Source: an uncultured Bacilli bacterium
GTDB lineage: Bacteria > Bacillota_I > Bacilli_A > RF39 > UBA660
Reading direction: 5' to 3'
Assembly (NCBI GenBank): GCA_934098705.1
Contig: CAKOPC010000002.1
Coordinates: forward strand, 124,001 to 188,000
DNA: 64,000 nt
Both the position numbers and the translations under genes were made by a program. Below the pieces are notes generated by a model that worked only from the letters and a program-made list of their open reading frames with translations, was not told the DNA's origin and ran no database searches. This document shows positions 25,576-33,746 of this stretch, in pieces (positions within the stretch are counted from its first letter, which is position 1; every line of letters starts with the position of its first letter).

Positions 25576-27222
25576 TTATTCAAAAAAACTATTTCCAATA
25601 AATTCTCTAAGTATTGAATCTGTTGGTATACTATCCGTTGGTATACATAAAAACATATCTAAAAAATCAAGTAATCTTCTAGCCTCTTCATAATTTTCAT
25701 CATCTTCTTTTATCTCATATAAAAGAGGCTCTGCATATAATCTTAAAACACCAATTTCATAAATAAGTGCTGTATTAAATATTTTATCTGCTTCATCCTG
25801 AAATGGGAAAACATACCTCTCTTCCCCTTCTCTTACTAGGTTCCACTTTCTTATTGTATCATTTGCACTATAACCTCTTGTTCTATTATCCCTTACAATT
25901 CTTCTAAGTAATCTAACATCACTTGTTGAAACCATATTATGATTATCAATATTTAAATCAGTAAGCGGAGAGATATATATTTTATATTTATTCTCCCTCT
26001 TTATATGACTTGTTAACTCCTCATTTAAACCATGTAATCCCTCTATTATAAGAATATCATTTTCTAAAAGTCTTAACTTTTTACCCTTAAACTCAGGTAT
26101 TCCTAAAACAAAATTAAATGTTGGAAGTGATACTTCTTCTCCATTAAGTAAACTTGTAAGCTGACTATTAAATAAATCAGTATCAATAGCCCTTATAGAT
26201 TCAAAATCATATTCCCCATTAGGAAGACGAGGAGTCTTATCCCTTGGAAGAAAATAATCATCAATAGATATAGGTTTAGGATTAAGACCAAAACTTTTTA
26301 AATAAAGCGATAACTTTTTAGAGGATGTTGTCTTACCACTTGATGATGGACCCGCTATTAAAACCATTTTTATTCTATCTCTATTCTCATATATTTCTTT
26401 AGCAATTAAAAGTAAATTATTATTTGCTAAAACTTCATCAAGTTTTATTATTTCATCTATTTCACCCTTAGCAATCTTTTTATTAATATCACAAGATGTA
26501 AAAATATCTAATTGTTTAGCATACTTATAATTTTTATTAAAGGCACTAGTTGTACTTTCATGAGGGGTAAACTCTGGAATAATACCATTACTTGTCGGTG
26601 TTGGAAACTGAAGTACAAAATCCCTTTTACCAATATATGTAAGATGAAACTTATCTAAATAAGACGTATTAATAGGCATCTTACCATAAAAATAATCATA
26701 TATATTATCAAGTTTATATAAAGTAACATAAGAATCAGTTGTATAATCATAAGTATCAGCTTTCTTACTATCAAGATTTAATGAAAAATACTTCTTAGCA
26801 TCTTTTTTTAAACTTAAACACTTTCTAATAGGTATTTTATATGATACATCTTCCATCATTTTATTATAAATATCGTTTAACATATCATCAGTTATATCAA
26901 AATAAGTTTTTATACTAATTGCCTTATCAATAGAATGACAAACCTTTATTTTATAATCTTTACCATATAAACTATTTATCGCATGACAAAGCAAGAATAT
27001 TAAGCCAGTTTGATATATTCTATTAGCACACCTATCATTTAAATCTAAAAACTTAAGTTTACAATCATATTTTAACTCATAGGTTAACTCTTCAATTTTA
27101 TTATCTACATAACAAACAAGAGGTTTTTCTTTTAAATTTAAAGGAACTTGTTTAGAAACCCCAAGAAGTGTTGTACCCTTATTAAAAGTATATACTTTAT
27201 CATCAACTATAACATTTATCAT
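25576..27222 (-). CDS. Nucleoside (uridine-type) kinase with N-terminal TGS and synthetase-like domains
   Basis: 548 residues. The N-terminus (about 1-60) is a TGS-like fold, followed by a region similar to the second additional domain of threonyl-tRNA synthetase (about 60-200). The C-terminal half is a uridine kinase-like P-loop domain with GPSSSGKTT near 289, ISIDDYFLPRD and an arginine-rich lid (VRLLRRIVRDNRTRG). This architecture is common in Bacillota and is usually annotated nucleoside kinase; the true substrate is not established. Start ATG 27222 with AAGTGATATAT upstream, rather than the GTG inside that site. Confidence 0.9.
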   Translation of the reverse strand: MINVIVDDKVYTFNKGTTLLGVSKQVPLNLKEKPLVCYVDNKIEELTYELKYDCKLKFLDLNDRCANRIYQTGLIFLLCHAINSLYGKDYKIKVCHSIDKAISIKTYFDITDDMLNDIYNKMMEDVSYKIPIRKCLSLKKDAKKYFSLNLDSKKADTYDYTTDSYVTLYKLDNIYDYFYGKMPINTSYLDKFHLTYIGKRDFVLQFPTPTSNGIIPEFTPHESTTSAFNKNYKYAKQLDIFTSCDINKKIAKGEIDEIIKLDEVLANNNLLLIAKEIYENRDRIKMVLIAGPSSSGKTTSSKKLSLYLKSFGLNPKPISIDDYFLPRDKTPRLPNGEYDFESIRAIDTDLFNSQLTSLLNGEEVSLPTFNFVLGIPEFKGKKLRLLENDILIIEGLHGLNEELTSHIKRENKYKIYISPLTDLNIDNHNMVSTSDVRLLRRIVRDNRTRGYSANDTIRKWNLVREGEERYVFPFQDEADKIFNTALIYEIGVLRLYAEPLLYEIKEDDENYEEARRLLDFLDMFLCIPTDSIPTDSILREFIGNSFFE

Positions 27223-27331
27223 ATATATCACTTACCCTTTTTATTATATATTATTATTTTATCATATTTTGTAGTATTTTAAAATGCATATTTTTTAAAA
27301 ATTTAACTATTTTATTAATAGGGTGATAAAT

Positions 27332-27913
27332 ATGAATTTAGTACCAACAGTTATTGAAAAAGAAATAAATGGAGAAAGGTGTTATGATATATACTCCAAA
27401 TTATTAAAGGACAGAATAATTATTTTAAATGGAGAAATAGATGATAACACCTCAAACGTAGTAATCGCAGAACTTTTATATTTAGACAGTATAAATAATA
27501 AAGATATTTCACTTTATATTAATTCAAATGGTGGTAGTGTAACATCAGGTATGGCAATTTATGATACAATGAACTTTATAAAAAGTGATGTTTCTGTAAT
27601 TTGTATAGGAATAGCAGCATCAATGGCAGCCTTTCTTTTATCAAGTGGTACCAAAGGAAAAAGGTATGCTCTTCCAAATGCTGAAATAATGATACACCAA
27701 CCCTTAGGAGGAGCAAAAGGACAAGCAACAGAAATTCAAATAGCGGCAGAAAGAATAATAAAATTAAAACATAAAATGAACGAACTTTTAAGTAAAAATA
27801 CCAATAACCCTATAGAAAAGATAGAAAAAGATACTGAAAGAGATTACTTTATGTCCGTAGTAGAAGCAAAAGAATATGGAATAATAGATAAAATAATAGA
27901 AAAAGCCTCATAA
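27332..27913 (+). CDS. clpP: ATP-dependent Clp protease proteolytic subunit
   Basis: 193 residues. Serine peptidase that forms two heptameric rings and works with ClpX or ClpC. The catalytic triad is visible: Ser97 in GIAASMAAF, His122 in MIHQPLGG and Asp171. Residues NSNGGSV form the oxyanion loop. The ATG at 27332 is taken because GGGTGAT is upstream; a GTG nine bases earlier is part of that site. It could also degrade tmRNA-tagged proteins. Forms a short plus-strand unit with the lipid kinase. Confidence 0.96.
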   Translation: MNLVPTVIEKEINGERCYDIYSKLLKDRIIILNGEIDDNTSNVVIAELLYLDSINNKDISLYINSNGGSVTSGMAIYDTMNFIKSDVSVICIGIAASMAAFLLSSGTKGKRYALPNAEIMIHQPLGGAKGQATEIQIAAERIIKLKHKMNELLSKNTNNPIEKIEKDTERDYFMSVVEAKEYGIIDKIIEKAS

Positions 27914-27961
27914 TAATAGACTTTTTTTATTATTTTTGATACAATTTAGTAGGTGATATAT

Positions 27962-28879
27962 ATGAAAAAATGTACCATTATTTGTAATAAAGAAAGTGGC
28001 CGAGGAATTAATAGTAAAAATGTAGATTTAATTTGTACTACCTTAAAAAACCATGGCTACACTGTTAAAGTACACACAACCAAAAATGAAAGTGATGCTA
28101 TATCTTATGTTAAAAACATGCCCTATACTGACCTTGTATTATCTATCGGGGGCGATGGCACATTTAACCAAGTAGTAACAGGAAACTTTCAAAGAAAAGA
28201 TAAATTACTTTTATCCCATATACCAGTTGGCACAACAAATGATATTGGTAATATGTTAGGAATGAGTAAAAATATTGTAAAAACAGTCGAAGATATAGTA
28301 AACGGAGAAGTAAAGCAAGTAGATATTGGTGTTATAAATAATAATCCCTTTGTCTACGTCGCAGGTTTTGGTAAATTTATAAATGTGCCATATGCTACCA
28401 AAAGAAAATACAAAAAAACTTTCGGTCATTTAGCATATCTAGTAAACGGCATTAAAGAGTTTTTTCAAAAAACAAAACTATACGAAATTGAATACAAAAT
28501 AGATGACAAAGTATACCATGGCTTATATTCTCTTATACTTATATCTAATGCAACCCGTATCGCAGGCTTTAATAATATCTATAAAGATGTAAAACTTGAT
28601 GATGGCAAACTAGAAGTTGTATTCTGTAATCTTACAAGAAGAAAAGATTTAGCACGTTCAATACTTCTACTTTTAACTCATGACATAACAGAAATACCAG
28701 GTATATACTGCCACAGAGTAAATAATTTAAGTATTAAATTTAAAGAAAAAACAAAACTACACTGGACTATCGATGGAGAAAAATTAAAAGATAATAGTAA
28801 AATAATAAACATAAGTGTTGATAAAAATATAAATATGTTACTTCCAAAAAAGAATTTGAAAAACTTATTTAAAAATTAA
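27962..28879 (+). CDS. Diacylglycerol/lipid kinase (DgkB/YegS family)
   Basis: 305 residues. Catalytic domain (about 1-125) with the nucleotide-binding SIGGDGTFNQVV (GGDGT at 63-67) and LPVGTTNDIGN-like motif (IPVGTTNDIGNMLG). The C-terminal beta-sandwich contains the conserved DDGKLEVVF and WTIDGEK. It probably phosphorylates diacylglycerol at the membrane face, recycling lipid from lipoteichoic acid synthesis. Start ATG 27962 preceded by AGGTGATATAT. About 48 bp after clpP. Confidence 0.92.
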   Translation: MKKCTIICNKESGRGINSKNVDLICTTLKNHGYTVKVHTTKNESDAISYVKNMPYTDLVLSIGGDGTFNQVVTGNFQRKDKLLLSHIPVGTTNDIGNMLGMSKNIVKTVEDIVNGEVKQVDIGVINNNPFVYVAGFGKFINVPYATKRKYKKTFGHLAYLVNGIKEFFQKTKLYEIEYKIDDKVYHGLYSLILISNATRIAGFNNIYKDVKLDDGKLEVVFCNLTRRKDLARSILLLLTHDITEIPGIYCHRVNNLSIKFKEKTKLHWTIDGEKLKDNSKIINISVDKNINMLLPKKNLKNLFKN

Positions 28880-28907
28880 AAAAATACTAAAACTAATTAG
28901 TATTTTT
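28879..28907. terminator. Bidirectional terminator between the lipid kinase and whiA
   Basis: AAATACTAA/TTAGTATTT stem with a short loop and A/T runs on each side, located between convergent stop codons. Confidence 0.78.
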
Positions 28908-29819
28908 TTTAAAACCTTCTAACTTTTCACGAAGCTCTTTAATTTTTCTTAATCTATGATTCAAACCAGACTTAGTTATATTATTAGTAGTTTCCTTTGA
29001 CATAATTAAACTAAGCTCACTAAGAGATGTATCGGGATACTTTAAACGATATTCCATAACCTCTTTTAACTTTAAAGGAACAGCATCAATACCTATTATA
29101 TCAATTATCTTTTTTATATCATCAATTTGACTATTGGAAGACTTTATAACCTTTTCAACATTAGCCTGCTCACAATTATTTAATCTATTAGTCATATTTT
29201 TATGGTCCCTATATATTCTTATATCCTCATAATATAAAACAGCACGTGAAGCATTAATAAGTCTTAAAAAATCTGCTATCTTTTCAGCTTCCTTAACATA
29301 TATCATATAACCATAATCTCTATTTATTATTTTATTATTAATATCAAAAAAAACTAATAGATTAGATATAAGTAATGCCTCTTTATATTTTTCTGTTAAA
29401 TATTCTAAATGATATCTTGCCGTTTTTGGATCATTTATACTACCACAAGCAAGAAAACTACCTCTTAAATAAGCAACCTTAAGTTCCCTTTCCCCTATTA
29501 AATAATCCTTAACCGAATCACTATTTAAACAAAGGTCATCAAAAATAACATCTACTTTAGAAGAAACTTCAATAAAATAAAACTTCTTATTACTAAAATT
29601 AACCCCTTTTCTTTGTTCTACCTTTAAATTAATGTCATATATATCTTTAAATAATGTAAAGACTCTTCTTGCAACTTTAGGATTTTCAGTCATAAGCACT
29701 ATTTTATCACCATTTTTAGAATAATTATTTCTAACAAAACCACAAAGTTCAGTCATCTTATCCAAATTATCAAAAGAAAAACTACATATTTCATTTTTTA
29801 CTTCTGTTGTAAATGACAT
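28893..29819 (-). CDS. whiA: DNA-binding protein WhiA
   Basis: 308 residues. A degenerate LAGLIDADG-like N-terminal region (RGSFLACGSINDPKTARYHLEY near 119-141) is followed by the C-terminal WhiA helix-turn-helix (about 225-295, with LKEVMEYRLKYPDTSLSELS). In Bacillus it influences cell division and chromosome segregation; in Streptomyces, sporulation. It lies 3 bp after yvcK, as in most Bacillota, but the usual third member rapZ (yvcJ) is not present here. ATG has TGAGGTAGGCT. Confidence 0.95.
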   Translation of the reverse strand: MSFTTEVKNEICSFSFDNLDKMTELCGFVRNNYSKNGDKIVLMTENPKVARRVFTLFKDIYDINLKVEQRKGVNFSNKKFYFIEVSSKVDVIFDDLCLNSDSVKDYLIGERELKVAYLRGSFLACGSINDPKTARYHLEYLTEKYKEALLISNLLVFFDINNKIINRDYGYMIYVKEAEKIADFLRLINASRAVLYYEDIRIYRDHKNMTNRLNNCEQANVEKVIKSSNSQIDDIKKIIDIIGIDAVPLKLKEVMEYRLKYPDTSLSELSLIMSKETTNNITKSGLNHRLRKIKELREKLEGFKKNTN

Positions 29820-29822
29820 AGC

Positions 29823-30770
29823 CTACCTCAACAAATAATTAAAAATAATATTAGCTAACCTTATACTATCATGTCTTATAAGCCCATTATTAATAACTAA
29901 AATATCTTCTTTTATAAGTTTACAATTTATTTTTTTCAAAGCCTGATAATCAATTCTAACTAAACTTTTTTGTTCATCATTTAAATATTTATTTAAAACA
30001 TCTTCTTTTATTTTAGTATTTGCCGCAACAACAACTTCTATTTTTCTTTTACCAAGATAACTATTTAAAAGTTTAACATGATCACAAACTGTAAAATTAT
30101 CTGTTTCTCCCGTTTGACTTACAGCATTACAAGTATACATAATTTTAGCCTTTGACTTATCTATTTCACTTATAAGTTCCTTGCATAATATATGAGGCAA
30201 TATACTAGTTATTAAACTACCCATACTAAAAATTATTAAATCAGCATTACGTACCTTTTCTTTTACTTCCTCTAAAACATGAGGTTCCTCTTTATAATAA
30301 AACTTTTCATACTTTTGATGGGACAAAGTAATATTTTCTTCCCCAACAACTTCCCTGCCATCTTTTGTTTTTCCAATTAAAGTTAAATTATCCTCACTTA
30401 TTGGTAAAACATTAGCCTTAACATTTAAGAACTTACTTAAAACTTTTATAGATTCAGTCAAACTACCAGTTAAATTATACATACCAACCATTATTAAATT
30501 ACCAATAGGATGCCCATTTAAATCACTTGATGTATTAAATCTATAAGATAATAACTCTTTAATTTTATCATCTGTATCCGCTAAACTTGTTATAACATTT
30601 CTAATATCCCCAATCGCAGGCATATTAAACTCTTCCCTTAATTTACCAGTTGACCTTCCATTATCGGACACACAAACAACTGCTGTTATTGAAACAGGAA
30701 AATACTTAAGACCAGAAAGTAAAACATTAGAGCCTGTTCCCCCTCCAAAAATAACAATATTTTTATTCAT
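29823..30770 (-). CDS. yvcK: Gluconeogenesis factor YvcK (CofD-like)
   Basis: 315 residues of the YvcK/CofD fold; binds UDP-sugars and affects carbon flux and cell-wall synthesis in Bacillus. The N-terminal FGGGTGSNVLLSGLK and the following VVCVSDNGRSTGKLREEF and PAIGDIRN are the diagnostic motifs. The start ATG at 30768-30770 has AGGTGATTTGG, and the TGA within it is the stop of the gene upstream. An in-frame GTG 9 bp earlier is rejected as part of the ribosome-binding site. Confidence 0.93.
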   Translation of the reverse strand: MNKNIVIFGGGTGSNVLLSGLKYFPVSITAVVCVSDNGRSTGKLREEFNMPAIGDIRNVITSLADTDDKIKELLSYRFNTSSDLNGHPIGNLIMVGMYNLTGSLTESIKVLSKFLNVKANVLPISEDNLTLIGKTKDGREVVGEENITLSHQKYEKFYYKEEPHVLEEVKEKVRNADLIIFSMGSLITSILPHILCKELISEIDKSKAKIMYTCNAVSQTGETDNFTVCDHVKLLNSYLGKRKIEVVVAANTKIKEDVLNKYLNDEQKSLVRIDYQALKKINCKLIKEDILVINNGLIRHDSIRLANIIFNYLLR

Positions 30771-30775
30771 CCAAA

Positions 30776-31555
30776 TCACCTTACAACAACATCTATAACT
30801 ACTTTAGAAGCTCCTTCAATAATAGTTAATTTTGTTGATCCAACACTTATTCCAATTAATTTACCACTACTTGTAAAACCTACAATACTTTCATCTTCAA
30901 TTTTATACTTAAGCTGTTTTTTACACTTTGAAACCTTACCATTATTAATATCAATATTAAAAGTTTTACCCTTATCTAAAGTTATATTATCATAACCAAC
31001 AAGTTCTTTAGTTAGTTTTTTACATACAATTATATTATCACTTGTAACACTTTTTTTACTACCATTTACAGTTTCAGTATTTAAAGTAACATAAAATGTA
31101 CCCTCACTTAAAACCTTTAAACTATTAGTAAAATAATCCCCAGTTGCCTCTTTAATAGTAAAATCTGCAACCTCAGGACTTTGTGATACAAATGTAAGCT
31201 TAGTACTACTTAACTTACCCTTTCCATATAAATTAACCTTAACAGTTGCCTCTTCATCCACATACACAACACTTGGAACTTTAAAATCAATACTTGTTAT
31301 TGTAGTATTATTCTTATTACCAGAGTTACCAATTAAAAAACCTAAATAAACAATTAATGTAAAAATCAAAATAACACTTATAATAGTAACAGGTAAAAAA
31401 TACTTCTTACTTTTAAAATTATTATACTTATCTGCAAGTTTATTTACAAATACTGTAAATGATGACTCATATGTATCTGTACCAAATACACTATCATCAA
31501 CTTCCTCAAAAACTTCCTGTTCCTTTTTCTTATTTTTAATATCACTACTTCTCAT
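30776..31555 (-). CDS. Membrane-anchored protein with bacterial Ig-like domains
   Basis: 259 residues: a charged cytoplasmic N-terminus of about 50 residues, one membrane helix (about 52-74), then an extracellular part of beta-strand character. The last 80 residues (about 180-259) match the Big_2 style: a DKGKTFNI strand, then ESIVGFTSSGKLIGISVGSTKLTI. A second, less clear Ig-like unit is at about 85-175. It likely acts outside the cell; partner unknown. The start ATG 31555 follows GGGTGATT. Its TGA stop is inside the yvcK ribosome-binding site, so the two are coupled. Confidence 0.8.
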   Translation of the reverse strand: MRSSDIKNKKKEQEVFEEVDDSVFGTDTYESSFTVFVNKLADKYNNFKSKKYFLPVTIISVILIFTLIVYLGFLIGNSGNKNNTTITSIDFKVPSVVYVDEEATVKVNLYGKGKLSSTKLTFVSQSPEVADFTIKEATGDYFTNSLKVLSEGTFYVTLNTETVNGSKKSVTSDNIIVCKKLTKELVGYDNITLDKGKTFNIDINNGKVSKCKKQLKYKIEDESIVGFTSSGKLIGISVGSTKLTIIEGASKVVIDVVVR

Positions 31556-31866
31556 ATAATCACCCACTTATATTTATTTTATCTCTTAAAGACTTTATTA
31601 AAATAAATTCTTCCAAATTTTTTTCTAAACAGAAAAAATTAACCTATATAAAATATTATAAACTAAACCAATTATTTTTACAAATCCTATTAAAAAATAT
31701 TTTAAATTTATTACCTCCCAATATAAGTTTAACAAATTTATTCACAAAATTTAATAAGTTGTGTATACTTTTGTTAAAAAATAGACTAAATGACACATTA
31801 AATTATTAACTATTTATCTACTTAAATCAAAGTTATCTATTAATCTTTTGTATATACATTACCAAA
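31556..31866. other. AT-rich intergenic gap with no recognised gene
   Basis: About 310 bases between the Ig-like gene and the reverse transcriptase stop. No ORF with a ribosome-binding site, no tRNA and no strong hairpin. It must contain the promoter of the Ig-yvcK-whiA unit, but no convincing -35/-10 pair stands out. Confidence 0.5.
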
Positions 31867-32907
31867 TTATTTTTTACATCTATATTTATAAAAAAAATAA
31901 GAAGCATCAGCATACTTTAAATATCCATTATAATTATTAATATTAGTAATACCCTTACCTATTCTTCTTTTTATTGTCCTTTTATTAAAAGATGGAACAA
32001 GCATATATAATTTATTATTTCTAAATATATACTTATAACCCAAAAAAGTAATACCATTTTTCATACTTATAATATTACTTTTTTTATTTAAACATAATTT
32101 TTCCCTCTTTAAAAAATTTAAAATACATTCCATACACCACTTTAAATACTTCTTATCATGATGTATTAATATAAAATCATCCATATACCTTATATAATAC
32201 TTTATATGTAGTTTTTCCTTTATATAATGATCCAAATCATTTAAATAATATATAGCAAGAATTTGACTTGTTTGATTACCTATAGGAAGTCCTTTACCCC
32301 TTATATATAAAGGAACATCTACATTATATTTTTTTATTATCCCCCTTATCTCATCATTTACATAATCCTTACTAGTTGAAGTAATAATATTATAAAGAAT
32401 ACTATATATATCAATATCATTTATTATTTTTCTTAACTTACTAAGTAATATATCATGATCTATATTATAAAAATACTTACTTATATCACACTTTAATATA
32501 TAAAAAGAATCCCCATATTTACCCTTCATTAAATTTAAATACTTCTTCATATAATAAATTGAAGCCTTACTACCCTTATTTATTCTTGTTGCAACATTAA
32601 CATCAAGTAATCTCTTATCAATTAAATAATAAAGCAAATAATCACTTACCAAATGATTAACTATTTTATCATTTAAAGACTCACTCATTATTATTCTACT
32701 TTTTGGTTCTCTAATTAAAAATATATTATATTTACCATGACTATAAGTCTTATTTTTTAATACATTATATATACTTATTATATTACTAGTATAAAACATA
32801 TTATAATCAAATATTTTATTTCTATGTTTTGTATTATACATAATTTTATGATATACACTACATATTTTATCTATATCTAAAATATCACTATAAACTACTC
32901 TTTTCAT
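31867..32907 (-). CDS. DGR reverse transcriptase
   Basis: 346 residues; copies the template RNA with adenine-directed errors to produce mutagenic cDNA. All RT blocks are visible: IREPKSRIIMSESLNDKIV (65-83), the first catalytic Asp in KCDISKYFYNID (Asp141), GLPIGNQTSQ at 206-215, YMDD at 241-244 and FLGY at 288-291. The I/L-G-N-x-T-S-Q form of motif 4 is diagnostic of DGR enzymes and differs from the QG form of retroviral and group II intron enzymes. There is no maturase or endonuclease domain. Start ATG 32907 (GGAG upstream) overlaps avd by 20 bases. No phage genes lie nearby. Confidence 0.95.
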   Translation of the reverse strand: MKRVVYSDILDIDKICSVYHKIMYNTKHRNKIFDYNMFYTSNIISIYNVLKNKTYSHGKYNIFLIREPKSRIIMSESLNDKIVNHLVSDYLLYYLIDKRLLDVNVATRINKGSKASIYYMKKYLNLMKGKYGDSFYILKCDISKYFYNIDHDILLSKLRKIINDIDIYSILYNIITSTSKDYVNDEIRGIIKKYNVDVPLYIRGKGLPIGNQTSQILAIYYLNDLDHYIKEKLHIKYYIRYMDDFILIHHDKKYLKWCMECILNFLKREKLCLNKKSNIISMKNGITFLGYKYIFRNNKLYMLVPSFNKRTIKRRIGKGITNINNYNGYLKYADASYFFYKYRCKK

Positions 32908-33244
32908 AATTTAAAACTCCATATGTTATTTTTCTTATTTCTATTAAAAATTTACCTATTACATTATATTTATGAGAATTTATTATTTTTTTGTTATAAC
33001 TTATCCTCATATAATAATCAAGCATTGATAAATATATTATTAAATCATTTAAGTTCTTACTCTTTACCCTTTTATTTTGCGTTATTCTATAACTATGTAT
33101 TTGATATATCATATCATACATTACACTCTCTATTTTATTTCTTAATACAACTTCATATTTAGGGTAATTTAAAAGTTCCTTAGTTATATAATCTATAGTC
33201 ATTTCTGTTTTAGATAGTAATTTAAAAGTTTCATTATTATTCAT
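32888..33244 (-). CDS. avd: DGR accessory variability determinant (Avd)
   Basis: 118 residues from the ATG at 33242-33244, with AAGAGATG upstream; an earlier ATG pair at 33292-33295 lacks a site and would start inside a hairpin. Mostly helical, basic, rich in Lys, Asn and Tyr, as expected for the four-helix bundle that forms a barrel-shaped pentamer and binds the template RNA and the reverse transcriptase. Helices are seen at about 3-25, 31-50, 60-78 and 87-110. The identification rests on size, composition, helix pattern and its position between template and RT; the family is very diverse in sequence. Confidence 0.85.
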   Translation of the reverse strand: MNNNETFKLLSKTEMTIDYITKELLNYPKYEVVLRNKIESVMYDMIYQIHSYRITQNKRVKSKNLNDLIIYLSMLDYYMRISYNKKIINSHKYNVIGKFLIEIRKITYGVLNYEKSSL

Positions 33245-33260
33245 AAATACATCTCTTATA

Positions 33261-33290
33261 AAAAAGATACAGTATCTCCTAGAATACTGC
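33261..33290 (-). terminator. Hairpin with T run between the DGR template and avd
   Basis: GCAGTAT (33284-33290) and ATACTGT (33269-33275) pair with an 8-nt loop, followed by ATCTTTTT (33261-33268). It looks like a Rho-independent terminator that would cut most template transcripts before avd, keeping template RNA abundant and protein low. An RNA-structural role for the template RNP is also possible. Confidence 0.6.
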
Positions 33291-33510
33291 ATCAAAATTA
33301 TATAAACGTTTCCATGTTTAAATTTATATTATTATAAAGTCAAACAATATTTATATATATATTAAGAACTATATATTTATTATAGTCCAAGGTATAAAAC
33401 TTGTTTCTCTACTTTGAAGTATAGGAATAACCTTCTAAAGCAATATGTATTTAACATATGCTGCCACTCGTGAAAAGCCGTAACCATTCACACTAGGTAA
33501 AAGCAAGAAT

Positions 33511-33611
33511 CTGGGCGCACGACGTTGTTGTTGTTGACATTGTTGTTGTTGATATTACCATCATTGTTAACGTTCCAAGCGTTAGCATTATTATTATTAG
33601 CGCCGGCGGGG
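33511..33611 (-). repeat. DGR template repeat (TR)
   Basis: Non-coding 101-bp template between the target gene and avd. Read on the minus strand in the frame of the target, 17 of its 33 codons are AAC or AAT, in blocks of four, one, one, two, one, four and four. Conserved non-adenine codons (GCT, TGG, GTT, GGT, GTC, GTGCGCCCA) lie between the blocks. It aligns without gaps to VR1 (33824-33924) with 17 differences, all at template adenines. The downstream flank diverges right after CCCAG, giving the IMH/IMH* difference that makes copying one-way. The remaining non-coding sequence on each side (33245-33510 and 33612-33708) is probably part of the template RNA. Confidence 0.97.
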
Positions 33612-33698
33612 AAATCTAAAAGGAAAACAAAGAGAAGCCCCCAAACCACTTACAGTTTTATCCTATAACAATTATTTATATCAAACAAAATTGTTACC

Positions 33699-33734
33699 AA
33701 AAAATCGGCCAGAAATGCGAGGGCGCATTTCTGG
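33699..33734 (-). terminator. Perfect 11-bp hairpin downstream of the DGR target gene
   Basis: CCAGAAATGCG (33709-33719) and CGCATTTCTGG (33724-33734) with a 4-nt loop, 12 bases past the target stop codon. On the minus strand it is followed by CCG and six T, so it can terminate. Hairpins or cruciforms with a 4-nt loop just downstream of the variable region are needed for efficient retrohoming in the Bordetella phage DGR, so it may also mark the target. Confidence 0.75.
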
Positions 33735-33746
33735 AATACGTCTCAT

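Noticed and set aside
31738..31768. TTATTCACA and TGTGTATAC as DnaA boxes of an origin
   Set aside because: There are only two imperfect matches in an AT-rich gap, with no dnaA or dnaN nearby. This is expected by chance.
31867..32907. Reverse transcriptase as a group II intron maturase or a retron
   Set aside because: No maturase or endonuclease domain, no intron RNA domain V and no msr-msd structure. The GNQTSQ motif and the adjoining TR/VR pair fit only a DGR.
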